A stretch of 64,000 nucleotides of DNA from JALXDT01 sp964634755 (GCA_964634755.1 CAZWJH010000004.1:1-64000); one strand, 5' to 3'. Positions 22,174 to 31,454 are shown, counted from the first letter of the stretch. Made by a program: numbers and translations. Notes: generated from the sequence alone by a model not told the origin.

Positions 22174-24639
22174 CTACTTCGTCATTAATATTGAGTTAAA
22201 TATTAATTTATAAGAGACAGGAGTTGATGCTCTAAATTGTGGATTGAATCCTAACAAGATAAGCTGTCCCCTATTCTTTTTTAGCCAGACTAATATTGCT
22301 TTATTGTTTAGTAATTTACAGTTTTCACAATATCCGCTCATAAGAAAATTACCATTTTCAGGAAATGCGGCAATTACTTTTCTATCCATGTCAAAGTTTG
22401 GTATTCTTGTAGCAAAGACGGGTCTACCTCTGAAAAAAATACCGATTTCTTTTTCCATTCCATAGGTAAGTGGGGTATTCTTAATAAATCTTATCTTTAC
22501 GAGAGAACCGGGACAATAAAGACCTGCCTTTCTAAGTCTTTGAGATATATCAGAAACCGGCAAATTAAATTGTTCCAAATGGCCTTTTTTATCTTTAAAA
22601 CTTAGCATTGACATGAAAAGCTTTGTTGACTGTCCCCACGAAAGAACTGTTCCGCCATCATTTATGAATTTTGCTATTTTTGAAAGTCCTTTCTTTCCTA
22701 TCCCTTTTGTATATTGGGGAGGATAGCTTGGTATGAAATAATGCCCTTCTCCTCCGTATTTACCTGACAAAAGAATCTGGCTGCTTGCATCGGGGAATAT
22801 AATCATATCAAATTCTTTTTCAAGCTCGGTTTTTGCAAAATCTCCCGGATGTAATACTTTATAAGGAATGTGGTATGTGTCAAAAATAAATCTTGTCCAT
22901 CCTGTATCCATATCATGAAAGAATGTTTCAACAAGAGCAATTCTCGGAAGCTTTACTTCCGAAGCTGAATATTTAATATCTTTATCAATAAAGACCGGAG
23001 AAACTTCCAATTCTTTCAGAACTATTTGAAGTTTTGATACAGGGGCTTTTATTATAAAGCTTCCTTTACAAAAATGTTTATCATCAATCTTAAGACACTT
23101 GGTTAACCTGAGAACTTTTAATCCCGTCTTTTTGGCAAGGAACATTGCCTTGAAACTTTCGTTGTTATTTACCGGGAAAAGAGTAAGTTTATAGTTTTGT
23201 GGTATTACTGTTTTTAGTGTAAAAGGTATTTTTACTCGAATAATTGATTTTTCAAGCTCCGGAATTTTGTAATTAATTTCATAAGATTTTACCCCTCTGT
23301 GAAGAGGAAGTGACCAGGAGGTTATATCATAAGGTTTTATAATTTCTCCGCCAGGGGTGTAGTGCCTTACGGGATAATTCTGTTTTTCCATAACCTCTTT
23401 TATAAATGCTCTAAATGGTTGCGCCAGCGGTACCACTATATCGCCCTTTTCATAAATTTTATTTTTATAAACAATATCTTTGCTTAATTTATAAACATTC
23501 ACTCCATGCTCGTCCAGAAGATTGACCAAATTTACAAATTCACTTAAATCATGCTGTTTTTTGGGAAAGATGTAGTAATAGGGAGGGGTGGTTTTGCCAA
23601 GTTTTACTTCATTTTTACACATATCATTTCTAAATTTAAGTATTTCTTCCTTATGTAAGGCTGCGGTTTTTAGGATGGAATATGTGGAAGAGATCTCATA
23701 TTTTACTATATCTGATAATCTCCACCATCCTCCCTTCCATGGGAGAGGCATATTTACACTTTTTTTGTACTCAGAAAGGCCTTTCCCATGGGCATTAAGC
23801 TCAGTTGGCTCTACATAGATAGGTGTTGCATATTTAGCACTTGCAGCTTCGGTGAGCATTGCAATAACATTTTTCCACAGAGCTGTTTCAGTTGAACCGG
23901 GCCAATAATCATCAAAAAGATAATGCTGGGATACTCCTGCACACCCATCTTTTGTCATATCTTTTAAAAGATTTGAGCCAAATACTCCTATCCAATCCCA
24001 GATACCTGCATCAATATTCTCAGATATTGGATCATGGAAGGGTGGAACAAAATATCTTGCAGTAGTGGAGCCCATTTGATGTTTTTCCACCATTACCTGA
24101 GGGAACCAATCCTTGTTTGAGATCCTTGCGATTGCTTTTGTATCCTTCTGGGTTAAAGAGACAAAATCTCTGTTATTATCATGACCTACATATTTGTGGT
24201 AAACACCGGGCATTGAAGAGCCTTCGTATTTTGTCCCCTTGTATTTTCTGAAATGATTTACTACCATGTCCATGCCATCCGGATTGTGGCATGGAACCAT
24301 TGCATAAACAACATTTTTTAGAATATTTAATGTTTTTGGATCTGTCGAAGTTATTAATTTGTAAACTATCAAAGGAGCTGCCTGAGAGGGACCAACTTCT
24401 CCTGAGTGCATNNNNNNNNNNNNNNNNNNNNNNNNNNNNNNNNNNNNNNNNNNNNNNNNNNNNNNNNNNNNNNNNNNNNNNNNNNNNNNNNNNNNNNNNN
24501 NNNNNNNNNNNGGGGTAAATCCAAAATACTCTTTTGGCGTTGTGATTTTACTTGCTGAAAAAAGATTTGTTAAAGTGATTAAAAATAAAAATGCGGTTAA
24601 AACAGCAAAAGTCGGTTTGCGCTTATTATTTTTCATCAT
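22174..24639 (-). CDS. Secreted M14-family zinc carboxypeptidase (contains assembly gap)
   Basis: Signal peptide at residues 1-30, then TPKEYFGFTP, the assembly gap, and an M14 metallopeptidase domain: HSGEVG supplies the first zinc ligands (H-x-x-E), VPCHNPDGMDMVV contains the substrate-binding Asn/Pro/Asp, YHKYVGHDNNRDF, and KHQMGSTTARYF likely contributes the third zinc His. About 350 C-terminal residues resemble the accessory amidotransferase-like domain of large bacterial M14 proteins (IIFPDAS, GGTVLSWGQST). SD AGGAGG precedes two ATGs (24639, 24636). The gap removes part of the prodomain or linker, so the true length is unknown. It probably degrades peptides outside the cytoplasm. Confidence 0.8.
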   Translation of the reverse strand: MMKNNKRKPTFAVLTAFLFLITLTNLFSASKITTPKEYFGFTXXXXXXXXXXXXXXXXXXXXXXXXXXXXXXXXXXMHSGEVGPSQAAPLIVYKLITSTDPKTLNILKNVVYAMVPCHNPDGMDMVVNHFRKYKGTKYEGSSMPGVYHKYVGHDNNRDFVSLTQKDTKAIARISNKDWFPQVMVEKHQMGSTTARYFVPPFHDPISENIDAGIWDWIGVFGSNLLKDMTKDGCAGVSQHYLFDDYWPGSTETALWKNVIAMLTEAASAKYATPIYVEPTELNAHGKGLSEYKKSVNMPLPWKGGWWRLSDIVKYEISSTYSILKTAALHKEEILKFRNDMCKNEVKLGKTTPPYYYIFPKKQHDLSEFVNLVNLLDEHGVNVYKLSKDIVYKNKIYEKGDIVVPLAQPFRAFIKEVMEKQNYPVRHYTPGGEIIKPYDITSWSLPLHRGVKSYEINYKIPELEKSIIRVKIPFTLKTVIPQNYKLTLFPVNNNESFKAMFLAKKTGLKVLRLTKCLKIDDKHFCKGSFIIKAPVSKLQIVLKELEVSPVFIDKDIKYSASEVKLPRIALVETFFHDMDTGWTRFIFDTYHIPYKVLHPGDFAKTELEKEFDMIIFPDASSQILLSGKYGGEGHYFIPSYPPQYTKGIGKKGLSKIAKFINDGGTVLSWGQSTKLFMSMLSFKDKKGHLEQFNLPVSDISQRLRKAGLYCPGSLVKIRFIKNTPLTYGMEKEIGIFFRGRPVFATRIPNFDMDRKVIAAFPENGNFLMSGYCENCKLLNNKAILVWLKKNRGQLILLGFNPQFRASTPVSYKLIFNSILMTK
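24412..24511. other. Scaffold gap (100 N)
   Basis: Exactly 100 N, the conventional placeholder for unknown length. Related proteins as I remember them have about 90-95 residues between FGFTPG and the IHS.EVG motif, so the missing DNA is probably nearer 280 bases. Confidence 0.95.
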
Positions 24640-24684
24640 ACCTCCTTTTTATTAATGTTCGAATAAGAAAGATACATAGTAAAG

Positions 24685-24713
24685 ATTATACGACAGAGCA
24701 AATGAAATGTTAA
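24685..24713 (-). promoter_or_regulatory. Promoter of the M14 peptidase gene
   Basis: Minus strand TTAACA (24708-24713), 17-base spacer, TATAAT (24685-24690). The leader is about 40 bases with a good SD. Confidence 0.6.
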
Positions 24714-24726
24714 GTTAATTTTTTCT

Positions 24727-25830
24727 TTACCTTGACATTGTTTTTTTGAATATTGATAATGAAATGGTTAGTGTAATTACTCCCATTGTAAAAAGCACAA
24801 TAAGGTCTTTGTAGAAAAACTCCGCTCCATTACCCTTTAAAAATATTTCTCTTATAATTTTTATCAAATATTGAAGTGGATTTACATATGTTATCCATCT
24901 TAATCCTATCGGGATGTTTTCTATCGGGGTGAAAAGGCCAGAAAGCAAAATAAAGGTTATCATTGAAAACCATGCAAAAAACATGGATTCTTGCTGTGTT
25001 TTAGTGAAAGTTGAAATTAAAAGGGCAATTGATAAAATTGCTGTAAGATAGATCATTGAAGCAAACAAAAGTTGGAGTATATTTCCTTTCATCGGGATTC
25101 CGAACCATAAAACAACAAAAACCACACCCATGAACATCTCCAAAATTCCTATTAATAACATTGGAAGAGCCTTTCCTAAGTATATTTCAATGGGGCTTAA
25201 TCTTGAAATCCTGAGAGTATCCATAGTCTGTTGTTCTTTCTCTCTTACGAGTGAACTTGAAGTAAGGAAAATTGCAATCACAGTAAGGAGCATAGCAACA
25301 ATTGCAGGGCCCATATAATTGATACTTTTCAGCTCAGGATTATACCTTATAAGAGCTTTGCTTTTTATAGGAAATTTTACTCCTCTTTTCTCCATTGTTT
25401 CCGTAAGATAATTGGTAATTATCCCATTGAAATAACCAGCGGCAATAAGGGAGGAGTTTGAATCAACTCCATCCATTAAAATCTCAATCTCAGGAAAACC
25501 AAGGGGATTTCTTTTTTTGTCAAAGGAATTTCTGAACAGTATTGCTGCTCTTATCTTTCCCTCTTTCATCTTTTCAATTGGGTTATCATACCTTGAGCTT
25601 ACCTTTTTTACCACAAAAAGAGGGGAGCTTTTAATTCTGTTTATTATTTCAACTGCATATTTATTACTTGAGACATTTATAATTTCTACCGGTAGGTTTT
25701 TAATATCTGTTGTTGCAATATAACCGAATAAAATAAGTTCAAAGATAGGTGAGACTACTATCATAAAAATCATCTGTTTTTGTCTTAATATTTCTATTAT
25801 CTCTTTTTTCATAAGGTAAAAAATTCTCAT
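24727..25830 (-). CDS. ABC-2 type efflux permease (YbhR/YhhJ-like)
   Basis: 367 residues: one N-terminal membrane helix, a roughly 150-residue periplasmic domain, then about five helices. The EKEQQTMDTLRISRLSPIEIYLGKALPMLL block is the signature of this permease family; KSINYMGPAIVAML precedes helix two. Its start overlaps the paired permease by 4 bases. It forms the heterodimeric channel of a tripartite efflux pump with the neighbour permease, two ATPases, the HlyD-like adaptor and the TolC-like outer membrane protein. Last gene of the operon. Substrate probably a drug or amphiphile (inference). Confidence 0.85.
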   Translation of the reverse strand: MRIFYLMKKEIIEILRQKQMIFMIVVSPIFELILFGYIATTDIKNLPVEIINVSSNKYAVEIINRIKSSPLFVVKKVSSRYDNPIEKMKEGKIRAAILFRNSFDKKRNPLGFPEIEILMDGVDSNSSLIAAGYFNGIITNYLTETMEKRGVKFPIKSKALIRYNPELKSINYMGPAIVAMLLTVIAIFLTSSSLVREKEQQTMDTLRISRLSPIEIYLGKALPMLLIGILEMFMGVVFVVLWFGIPMKGNILQLLFASMIYLTAILSIALLISTFTKTQQESMFFAWFSMITFILLSGLFTPIENIPIGLRWITYVNPLQYLIKIIREIFLKGNGAEFFYKDLIVLFTMGVITLTISLSIFKKTMSR

Positions 25831-26942
25831 TTTGATTTGCTCCTTTCTTTTGAAAATTTTATTGTTGAAACAAGTAAAAGAAAAATACTTATTCCAGCAA
25901 GAATAGTCCCCTCAATTATAAAGCTTTTTATACTGGCCCCTTTAAGCACCATACCTCTTATGATTTTTAGATAGTATGTTGCAGGAACAATATAGGTGAA
26001 AGCTTGTAATGTCTTTGAGAGTGATTTTATTGGAAAGATAAATCCTGAAAGCATAATTGAAGGCAACATTGTTAATATCAATGAACCTAACATTGCAGTC
26101 CTCTGGTCTTCAGCTAAAGTGGAGATAAAGATTCCGAGAGAAAGGCCGGCTATTATGTATAAAAGGGAAAAAAAGGTTAGAGAGAGAAGATTTCCCCGTA
26201 TAGGAATCTTAAACCAAAAATAGGCAAACAAAAGAATTGTTACTCCTTCGGAAAGAGCGATAAACACATAAGGAATTGTCTTTCCTAATATTATTTCTGC
26301 TGATTTAAGTGGTGATACAAATATAAGTTCGAGAGAGCCTGACTCCTTTTCTCTTGCAATGCTTAAAGAGGTGAGGAGAGCTGAAACCATAAGAAGAAGA
26401 ATGGCAATAAGACCCGGGACAAAGAAGTAAGAGCTTTTTAGCTCAGGATTAAAGTAAACTTTTGTTTTTACTGCATATGGAACAAATTCCCTTTGAAGCA
26501 AAAGAGTATAAGTTTTTATTATCCTTTCACTATACTGATATACAATATTTGCTGTGTTGGCATCACTTCCATCTATGGTTAAACCTATCTCTCCTTTTTC
26601 TCCTTTTGCGATTTTTTTTGAAAAATCAGGTGGGATGATTATTATCTCCTTTATGTTTCCCCCTTGCAAGAGTTTTTCCGCTTTTTCAATTGGATTTTTT
26701 TCTCCTCTTAAATTGATTAGCTTAAAATATTTGTTATTTTGAAAAAGTTTGATTAAATCTTTTGAATATCTTGAATCGGAATAATCTATTATCGCAGCAT
26801 CTATCTTTTTTAAGTCATAGGATATGGCATATCCGTAAATAAAAACCATAATTACAGGCATTATAAAAACAATCGTAAGACTTTTGGGATCCCTGAGAAT
26901 GTGTAAAAATTCCTTTTTTATAACAGCTTTTAATCTTCTCAT
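25827..26942 (-). CDS. ABC-2 type efflux permease (YbhS-like)
   Basis: 371 residues with the same design as its neighbour: N-terminal helix after KKEFLHILRDPKSLTIVFIMPV, a periplasmic domain, then a membrane core carrying SIAREKESGSLELIFVSPLKSAEIILGKTIPY. The two permeases are paralogues. It starts one base before the end of the preceding ATPase gene region, with no gap for an independent promoter. Confidence 0.85.
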   Translation of the reverse strand: MRRLKAVIKKEFLHILRDPKSLTIVFIMPVIMVFIYGYAISYDLKKIDAAIIDYSDSRYSKDLIKLFQNNKYFKLINLRGEKNPIEKAEKLLQGGNIKEIIIIPPDFSKKIAKGEKGEIGLTIDGSDANTANIVYQYSERIIKTYTLLLQREFVPYAVKTKVYFNPELKSSYFFVPGLIAILLLMVSALLTSLSIAREKESGSLELIFVSPLKSAEIILGKTIPYVFIALSEGVTILLFAYFWFKIPIRGNLLSLTFFSLLYIIAGLSLGIFISTLAEDQRTAMLGSLILTMLPSIMLSGFIFPIKSLSKTLQAFTYIVPATYYLKIIRGMVLKGASIKSFIIEGTILAGISIFLLLVSTIKFSKERSKSK

Positions 26943-27665
26943 TTAAACTATTACCTCTCTGAAAATTTCTTCAAAATTTTCCTTATTGTATTTAACTAAG
27001 AGCTCTTCAGGCTCTCCCTCCAAAATTATCTCTCCTTTGTGCAAAATTATAACTCTGTCGGCAAATTCCACTTCATCGAGATTGTGTGTACTTACCAAGA
27101 TTGTTTTACCGGCTTCTCTTAATTTGTAAATTTCAAACCAGAAATTCCTTCTCACCTCAGGGTCAACTCCCGATGTAGGCTCATCCAGAAATAAAATTTC
27201 TGGATTGGAAATAAGAGCTGCAAAAAGAGCTATCTTTTGCTTAACACCGGGAGGAAGAGAATCAACCTTTATTTTTAAAAATTCATCTGGAATCATTTTT
27301 TTTATCCTATTTTTAATTTCCCTGATTTCCTTTCTTTTCAAACCGGAAATTCCTCCGAAAAATTCTATATTTTCAAGAGCTGTTAATAGGGGATAGAGGG
27401 AAAATTTTTGAGACATATATCCTGATATCTTCTTTATCCTATTGCTATTTTCAGTTATATCCTCCCCCTTTAACAGGATTTTGCCCGAGCTTACTCTCAA
27501 AAGGCCTGTTATCATTTTTATGGTTGTGGTCTTTCCCGCCCCATTTGGGCCCAAAAGGGCAAGGATCTCACCCCTTTTTATTTTAAAGTTTATGCCCTTT
27601 ACAGCAATAAAATCACCGAATTTTTTCGTAAGATTTACAACCTCAACAATATCTTCTCTATTCAT
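26943..27665 (-). CDS. ABC transporter ATPase (YbhF C-terminal half-like)
   Basis: About 240 residues. Walker A GPNGAGKTTT, Q-loop MSQKFSLYPLL, variant signature LPPGVKQKIAL, Walker B ILFLDEPTSGVDP and H-loop STHN are all present. I place the start at 27665 (MNREDIVEVV), with a GAGGAG SD and an 8-base overlap with the upstream ATPase; the longer frame to 27722 would run far into that gene. With the neighbouring ATPase it corresponds to the two halves of the fused E. coli YbhF. Confidence 0.85.
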   Translation of the reverse strand: MNREDIVEVVNLTKKFGDFIAVKGINFKIKRGEILALLGPNGAGKTTTIKMITGLLRVSSGKILLKGEDITENSNRIKKISGYMSQKFSLYPLLTALENIEFFGGISGLKRKEIREIKNRIKKMIPDEFLKIKVDSLPPGVKQKIALFAALISNPEILFLDEPTSGVDPEVRRNFWFEIYKLREAGKTILVSTHNLDEVEFADRVIILHKGEIILEGEPEELLVKYNKENFEEIFREVIV

Positions 27666-28575
27666 ACTTCTCCTCTTTTTGGGTGTCGTATAATCTTTCG
27701 TAAAACATATATATATCTTCAAGTTTAGGACTTATTTCCTCTTTTCCCGTATAGGGAATTTCAAGGGAATAATCCTTTCCCCCTGTGTGAAGATAGTGAA
27801 CATATCTTCCCCGCAAATAGAACCTGTCTTTAATCTCTCCCTTGCTTTCAAGTTCTTCCATTATCTTAAATACATCTTCAGAAACCTTTAATCTGAAAAG
27901 TTTTGGTTTAAAATTTTCTTTTAATCTTTTAAGTTCCTGCTGTTTTAAAATTTGCCCGTTTTTCAAAAAAACCACATAATCTCCCTTTTCTGCTTCATCA
28001 AGATAAGGGGTTGAGATAAGAATTGTTCTTCCTTCATCTCTCAAGTCTTCGATTATATTGAAAAATTCTATTCGGGAAAGAGGGTCAACCCCTGTGGTTG
28101 GCTCATCTAAGATAATTAAAGTGGGAGAAGACAAAAGTATTGTTGAAAGGGAAAGTTTTTGTTTCATCCCTCCGGAAAGAGCTCCCGCTTTTCTATTCTT
28201 GAACTCTGTCATTCCTGTTTTATTAAGAAGGGTGGATTTCATCTTTTCTATCCTTTTCTTTTCAACTCCATAGATTTCTCCAAAAAAATTCAAATTTTCT
28301 TCTACTGTAAGATCTTCGTAAAGGGAAAATTTCTCAGGCATATATCCTGCTATCTCTCTTATCTTATCACTGTTCTCTCCAGCATATTCACCATTGAGCA
28401 ATATTTCCCCTTTATCTTTTTTTATTAAGCCAATTAAAATTTTAAAAAGTGTTGTTTTTCCTGCTCCGTCCGCTCCAGCAAAGATTGTAATTTTTCCCTC
28501 TTTAATCTTAAAGGAAAGATTTTTTAATACATTTATTGAGCCAAAGCTTTTATAAAGATTGTTTACTTCAATCAT
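27658..28575 (-). CDS. ABC transporter ATPase (YbhF N-terminal half-like)
   Basis: 305 residues. Nucleotide-binding domain at residues 1-215 with Walker A-like GADGAGKTTLF (the usual Pro-Asn is Ala-Asp), Q-loop MPEKFSLYEDLTV, signature LSGGMKQKL, Walker B LIILDEPTTGVDP and an H-loop position STPY, where the switch His is replaced by Pro. The C-terminal 80 residues form an accessory domain. The non-canonical H-loop suggests an asymmetric ATPase pair with one weak site, as in the double ATPase YbhF. It overlaps the HlyD-like gene by 4 bases. Confidence 0.85.
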   Translation of the reverse strand: MIEVNNLYKSFGSINVLKNLSFKIKEGKITIFAGADGAGKTTLFKILIGLIKKDKGEILLNGEYAGENSDKIREIAGYMPEKFSLYEDLTVEENLNFFGEIYGVEKKRIEKMKSTLLNKTGMTEFKNRKAGALSGGMKQKLSLSTILLSSPTLIILDEPTTGVDPLSRIEFFNIIEDLRDEGRTILISTPYLDEAEKGDYVVFLKNGQILKQQELKRLKENFKPKLFRLKVSEDVFKIMEELESKGEIKDRFYLRGRYVHYLHTGGKDYSLEIPYTGKEEISPKLEDIYMFYERLYDTQKEEKYE

Positions 28576-29453
28576 TTCTCGATTTCTACTGTTACAGGCA
28601 TACCGATTTTATAGAAATTAATAAAGTTTGTCGGTTTTATTTTTACAAGGTAGAGAAGTTCTTTTCTCTCTTTTTCGGAAATAATGTATTTTGGAGAAAA
28701 CTCAGCTTTTTTACCAAAATAGAAAATTTTGCCTTTAAGATTTTTTTCAACACCATCAATTGTTATCTTTACACTCTCATTTACTTTTAAATTCCCGATT
28801 TCGCCCTCTTCAAGAAAGACTTCTATATAAATACTGTTTCTATCATAAATATCAAAGACCGATGTTCCGGGAAAAACATTTTCACCTTGGGATACAAATT
28901 TATCCAAAATTTCTCCGGTTACAGGGGATTTTATAATAAAATTCCTTAATTCAATATTAAGATATTCTCTTTGATTAACAAGCTTTTTTTCATTTAAAGC
29001 TAAAAGAGTTAATGATTTTTCAATATCTTCACCCGAAGATATTGCTTCATCCAGAGAAAGCTTTGCCCTTTCGAGATTTTCTCCTGAAACTGCTTTTTTT
29101 AGGTTTAACCTATGGAGCCTTTCGTACTGTTTTTTAAGGTAGGATATTTTTTCTTTAAATATCTTTTTTCTTAACAAAAGCTTTTCCCTGTTAACTTTTA
29201 TCTCTTTTAATGCTATTTCTATCTCTTTTAATTTGTTCTCTATTTTATCCGAGTTTATTTTAAGAAGTACGGCATTTTTAGTAACACTATCTCCAATGTT
29301 AAAGAAGATTTTATCCACTTTACCACCTGTAATTGTTTTCATTGTTATGATATCAGCATCCACTATCCCTTGGACAATTATTGAATTCTCATTTTTTTGG
29401 GAACAAAATTGAATAAGGGAAACCAAAAGTATTAATATTGTTAATTTTTTCAT
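28572..29453 (-). CDS. HlyD/membrane-fusion protein of efflux pump (YbhG-like)
   Basis: 293 residues. N-terminal signal or anchor (LTILILLVSLIQFCSQ; the Cys context IQF-C is a poor lipobox). Half-lipoyl motif GGKVDKIFFNIGDSV, a long coiled coil at about residues 65-160, then the second half-lipoyl IIKSPVTGEILDKFVSQGENVFPG and beta-barrel segment VFLEEGEIGNLKVNESV. This is the periplasmic adaptor joining the ABC permeases to the TolC-like channel. Located between the tolC-like gene (1-base gap) and the ATPase (4-base overlap). Confidence 0.85.
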   Translation of the reverse strand: MKKLTILILLVSLIQFCSQKNENSIIVQGIVDADIITMKTITGGKVDKIFFNIGDSVTKNAVLLKINSDKIENKLKEIEIALKEIKVNREKLLLRKKIFKEKISYLKKQYERLHRLNLKKAVSGENLERAKLSLDEAISSGEDIEKSLTLLALNEKKLVNQREYLNIELRNFIIKSPVTGEILDKFVSQGENVFPGTSVFDIYDRNSIYIEVFLEEGEIGNLKVNESVKITIDGVEKNLKGKIFYFGKKAEFSPKYIISEKERKELLYLVKIKPTNFINFYKIGMPVTVEIEK

Positions 29454-29454
29454 A

Positions 29455-30750
29455 TTACCTCCTGCATATTAGACTGTTTATTTTTATCTTTATTATTTCC
29501 AGTTGAAGTTCTACCATCTCTTTTAATGAGGCGTATGTCTCTTTTTTCAGGACAGATGATATGTAGTCAGTATTATTAATCTGTTTTTCTTTGAAAAGCT
29601 TTTCCTTTAAAACCGAATTTTCTTTTGATAAAGTGAAAAGTCTTTCTGAAATTTTAAGCTTATTCTCTAATATTTTCTTGGCATCATAGAGCTTTTTCAA
29701 ATCTTTTGAGGAGTTTTCTATGAAATCCTTTTCGCTGTTTTTTATCTTTTTTATTGAATAATCATAAATTTTCTTTGTTTTTTTAAGTTTTCCCCAATCA
29801 AAAAGCCTTAAACCGATTGTAATTCCTCCTTGAAAATATAAAGACCACTCATCCTTGAAAAAATCTATTCCTGGTTTTCCATAATGAGTCTCACCGAAAG
29901 CTGAAATTTGAGGAAGATATTTCCCCTTTTCAATCTTTTTTGAAATATCAATTAATTCAATATTTGTTTCAAGATTTTTTATAAACGGATGATTATGGCT
30001 AAGGTAATTTAAGGATTCATTTAAAGGTAAAACGGGTTCTTTGAAATTTTCATCAATCTCATTTATATTAATTCCCGTAAGTTTTTTAAATTCTTTTTCC
30101 GCATCAGATATTGCTATTTCAAGATCTTTTATATTTATTCTCAGCTCTTCACACTTTAACTCTGTCTCTATTATGTCCGATTTTTTAATTAAATCTTCCT
30201 CATAAAATTCCTTTAATCTTTTCAGATGATTTTCAAGATTTTTAAGAGTGAGCTCAAGCTGTCTTTTTTTTATCAGAAGATATTCATAATTCAAAAAAGT
30301 TAATTTAATGGAAGTTGCAATACTATTTTCGAGCAATTTTTTCTTGTACTTATTTTGCATATTTTTAATTTCAGGGATTTTTGTTCTAAGAGAGAGGATT
30401 CCTCCGGAATAGAGGGGCTGTTTTAAACCTATTTGAAAATCAAATATATGTTTTGTTCCTGCTGTCATATGAATACCGGGAATGGTAATTCCGGGAGCCG
30501 GGCTAATATCAGGCATATTTAATTCGGGTTGTTCGGATTTGTAAATATAGAATCCTCCGAAATTCAAAGAGAAGAGTTTCTCCTTCTCAGCAATCTCTTT
30601 TTCCAAAGAAATTATCTTTTTTGAAATATTTTCATTAATCAGGCTGTAATTTTTTTGTATCCCGTTTTTTATTGCTTGTTTGAGAGGAATTTTTCCCCAA
30701 CCAAATGCTGCAAAGTATAAAGCCGTAAAAAAAACAAAAATTTTTTTCAT
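29455..30750 (-). CDS. TolC-family outer membrane efflux protein
   Basis: 431 residues. Signal peptide at residues 1-18, followed by long helical hairpins alternating with two strand regions (LNFGGFYIYKSEQP and FDFQIGLKQPLYSGG; then LPQISAFGETHYGKPG and GGITIGLRLFDWGK), the internal duplication typical of TolC. The LKQPLYSGG/LRLFDWGK pair is the characteristic 'xQPLF..G' repeat. It supplies the outer-membrane exit duct and is direct evidence for a diderm envelope. It overlaps tetR by 4 bases. Confidence 0.88.
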   Translation of the reverse strand: MKKIFVFFTALYFAAFGWGKIPLKQAIKNGIQKNYSLINENISKKIISLEKEIAEKEKLFSLNFGGFYIYKSEQPELNMPDISPAPGITIPGIHMTAGTKHIFDFQIGLKQPLYSGGILSLRTKIPEIKNMQNKYKKKLLENSIATSIKLTFLNYEYLLIKKRQLELTLKNLENHLKRLKEFYEEDLIKKSDIIETELKCEELRINIKDLEIAISDAEKEFKKLTGININEIDENFKEPVLPLNESLNYLSHNHPFIKNLETNIELIDISKKIEKGKYLPQISAFGETHYGKPGIDFFKDEWSLYFQGGITIGLRLFDWGKLKKTKKIYDYSIKKIKNSEKDFIENSSKDLKKLYDAKKILENKLKISERLFTLSKENSVLKEKLFKEKQINNTDYISSVLKKETYASLKEMVELQLEIIKIKINSLICRR

Positions 30751-31349
30751 TTTAACATTCCCCTTTTTAAAAGATTTGAAACACTTTTTATTCTTTTATC
30801 GAAAAAAGCTTTATCCTCTTTTACTTTTATCCCGAGCACAGCTTCTGCAACTTGCTTTCCAATAAAGGAAAAAACCGATAAAGATATTATATTCATTAAA
30901 AGATTAAATTGATCTGTTTCAACAATTTCGCCATTGTTAATCCATCGGTTAATTAATTGTTTTATTAAATTAGGTGTTTTTCTCTCCTCATTTTCTAAGA
31001 GCTCTGTTATTATTAATTTATAATAATTATCTTCATTCATTAGCTCTCTTCCTAAGATTTTGACTATTTCCCTGTTTCTTGAAAAATATCTTATATAAAT
31101 TTCCGGCATCTTTTCTAAGAATGTCTTTGCTTTAAGTTCGGGAGTGACTATACTTTTAATTTGTGACATTAATTTTTCAGCAGCATCTCTTAAAACACTT
31201 TTGTATAAATTCTCTTTTGATGAAAAATAATAGAAGAGCATTGCCTTATTTATTCCCGCTTTTTTAGCTATTTTATCAACCCTTGCTCCTGAAAAGCCAT
31301 ACTCCGCAAACTCTTCTCTTGCTGCTTCAAGGATCTTTTCTTTACTCAT
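30747..31349 (-). CDS. TetR-family regulator of the efflux operon (CecR-like)
   Basis: 200 residues. N-terminal HTH (EKILEAAREEFAEYGFSGARVDKIAKKAGINKAMLFYYFSSKENLY written in parts: helix 2 ARVDKIAKKAGI, helix 3 NKAMLFYYF) is standard TetR. The C-terminal 140 residues are the ligand-binding domain. It is the first gene of its operon and faces two adjacent palindromes at 31359-31392 that overlap its promoter, so autorepression with release by a pump substrate is likely. The gene order tetR-tolC-hlyD-ATPase-ATPase-permease-permease is like E. coli ybiH(cecR)-ybhGFSR. Confidence 0.9.
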   Translation of the reverse strand: MSKEKILEAAREEFAEYGFSGARVDKIAKKAGINKAMLFYYFSSKENLYKSVLRDAAEKLMSQIKSIVTPELKAKTFLEKMPEIYIRYFSRNREIVKILGRELMNEDNYYKLIITELLENEERKTPNLIKQLINRWINNGEIVETDQFNLLMNIISLSVFSFIGKQVAEAVLGIKVKEDKAFFDKRIKSVSNLLKRGMLK

Positions 31350-31358
31350 ACCATCTCC

Positions 31359-31392
31359 TTAAACTAACCAGTTAGTTTAACTAAATAGTTAA
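31359..31392. promoter_or_regulatory. Double palindromic operator for the TetR regulator
   Basis: Perfect 10-bp arms TTAAACTAAC/GTTAGTTTAA (31359-31368, 31371-31380) around CA, and a second palindrome TTAACTA-AA-TAGTTAA (31377-31392) overlapping it by four bases. They cover the region from the -10 box to the SD of tetR, the usual place for repression. Confidence 0.75.
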
Positions 31393-31420
31393 TAATACCT
31401 TGGTTTTTTTAAATTGTCAA
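31392..31420 (-). promoter_or_regulatory. Consensus promoter of the tetR-efflux operon
   Basis: Minus strand TTGACA (31415-31420), 17-base spacer, TATTAT (31392-31397). The operator palindromes start at the -10 box and extend downstream. Confidence 0.75.
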
Positions 31421-31425
31421 GAAAG

Positions 31426-31454
31426 TTGACTGTTTTATTAAAAAACCCTATTTT
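31426..31454 (+). promoter_or_regulatory. Promoter of the Ig-repeat protein gene
   Basis: TTGACT (31426-31431), 17-base spacer, TATTTT (31449-31454). It is back-to-back with the efflux operon promoter; the two -35 boxes are only 5 bases apart. Confidence 0.55.
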
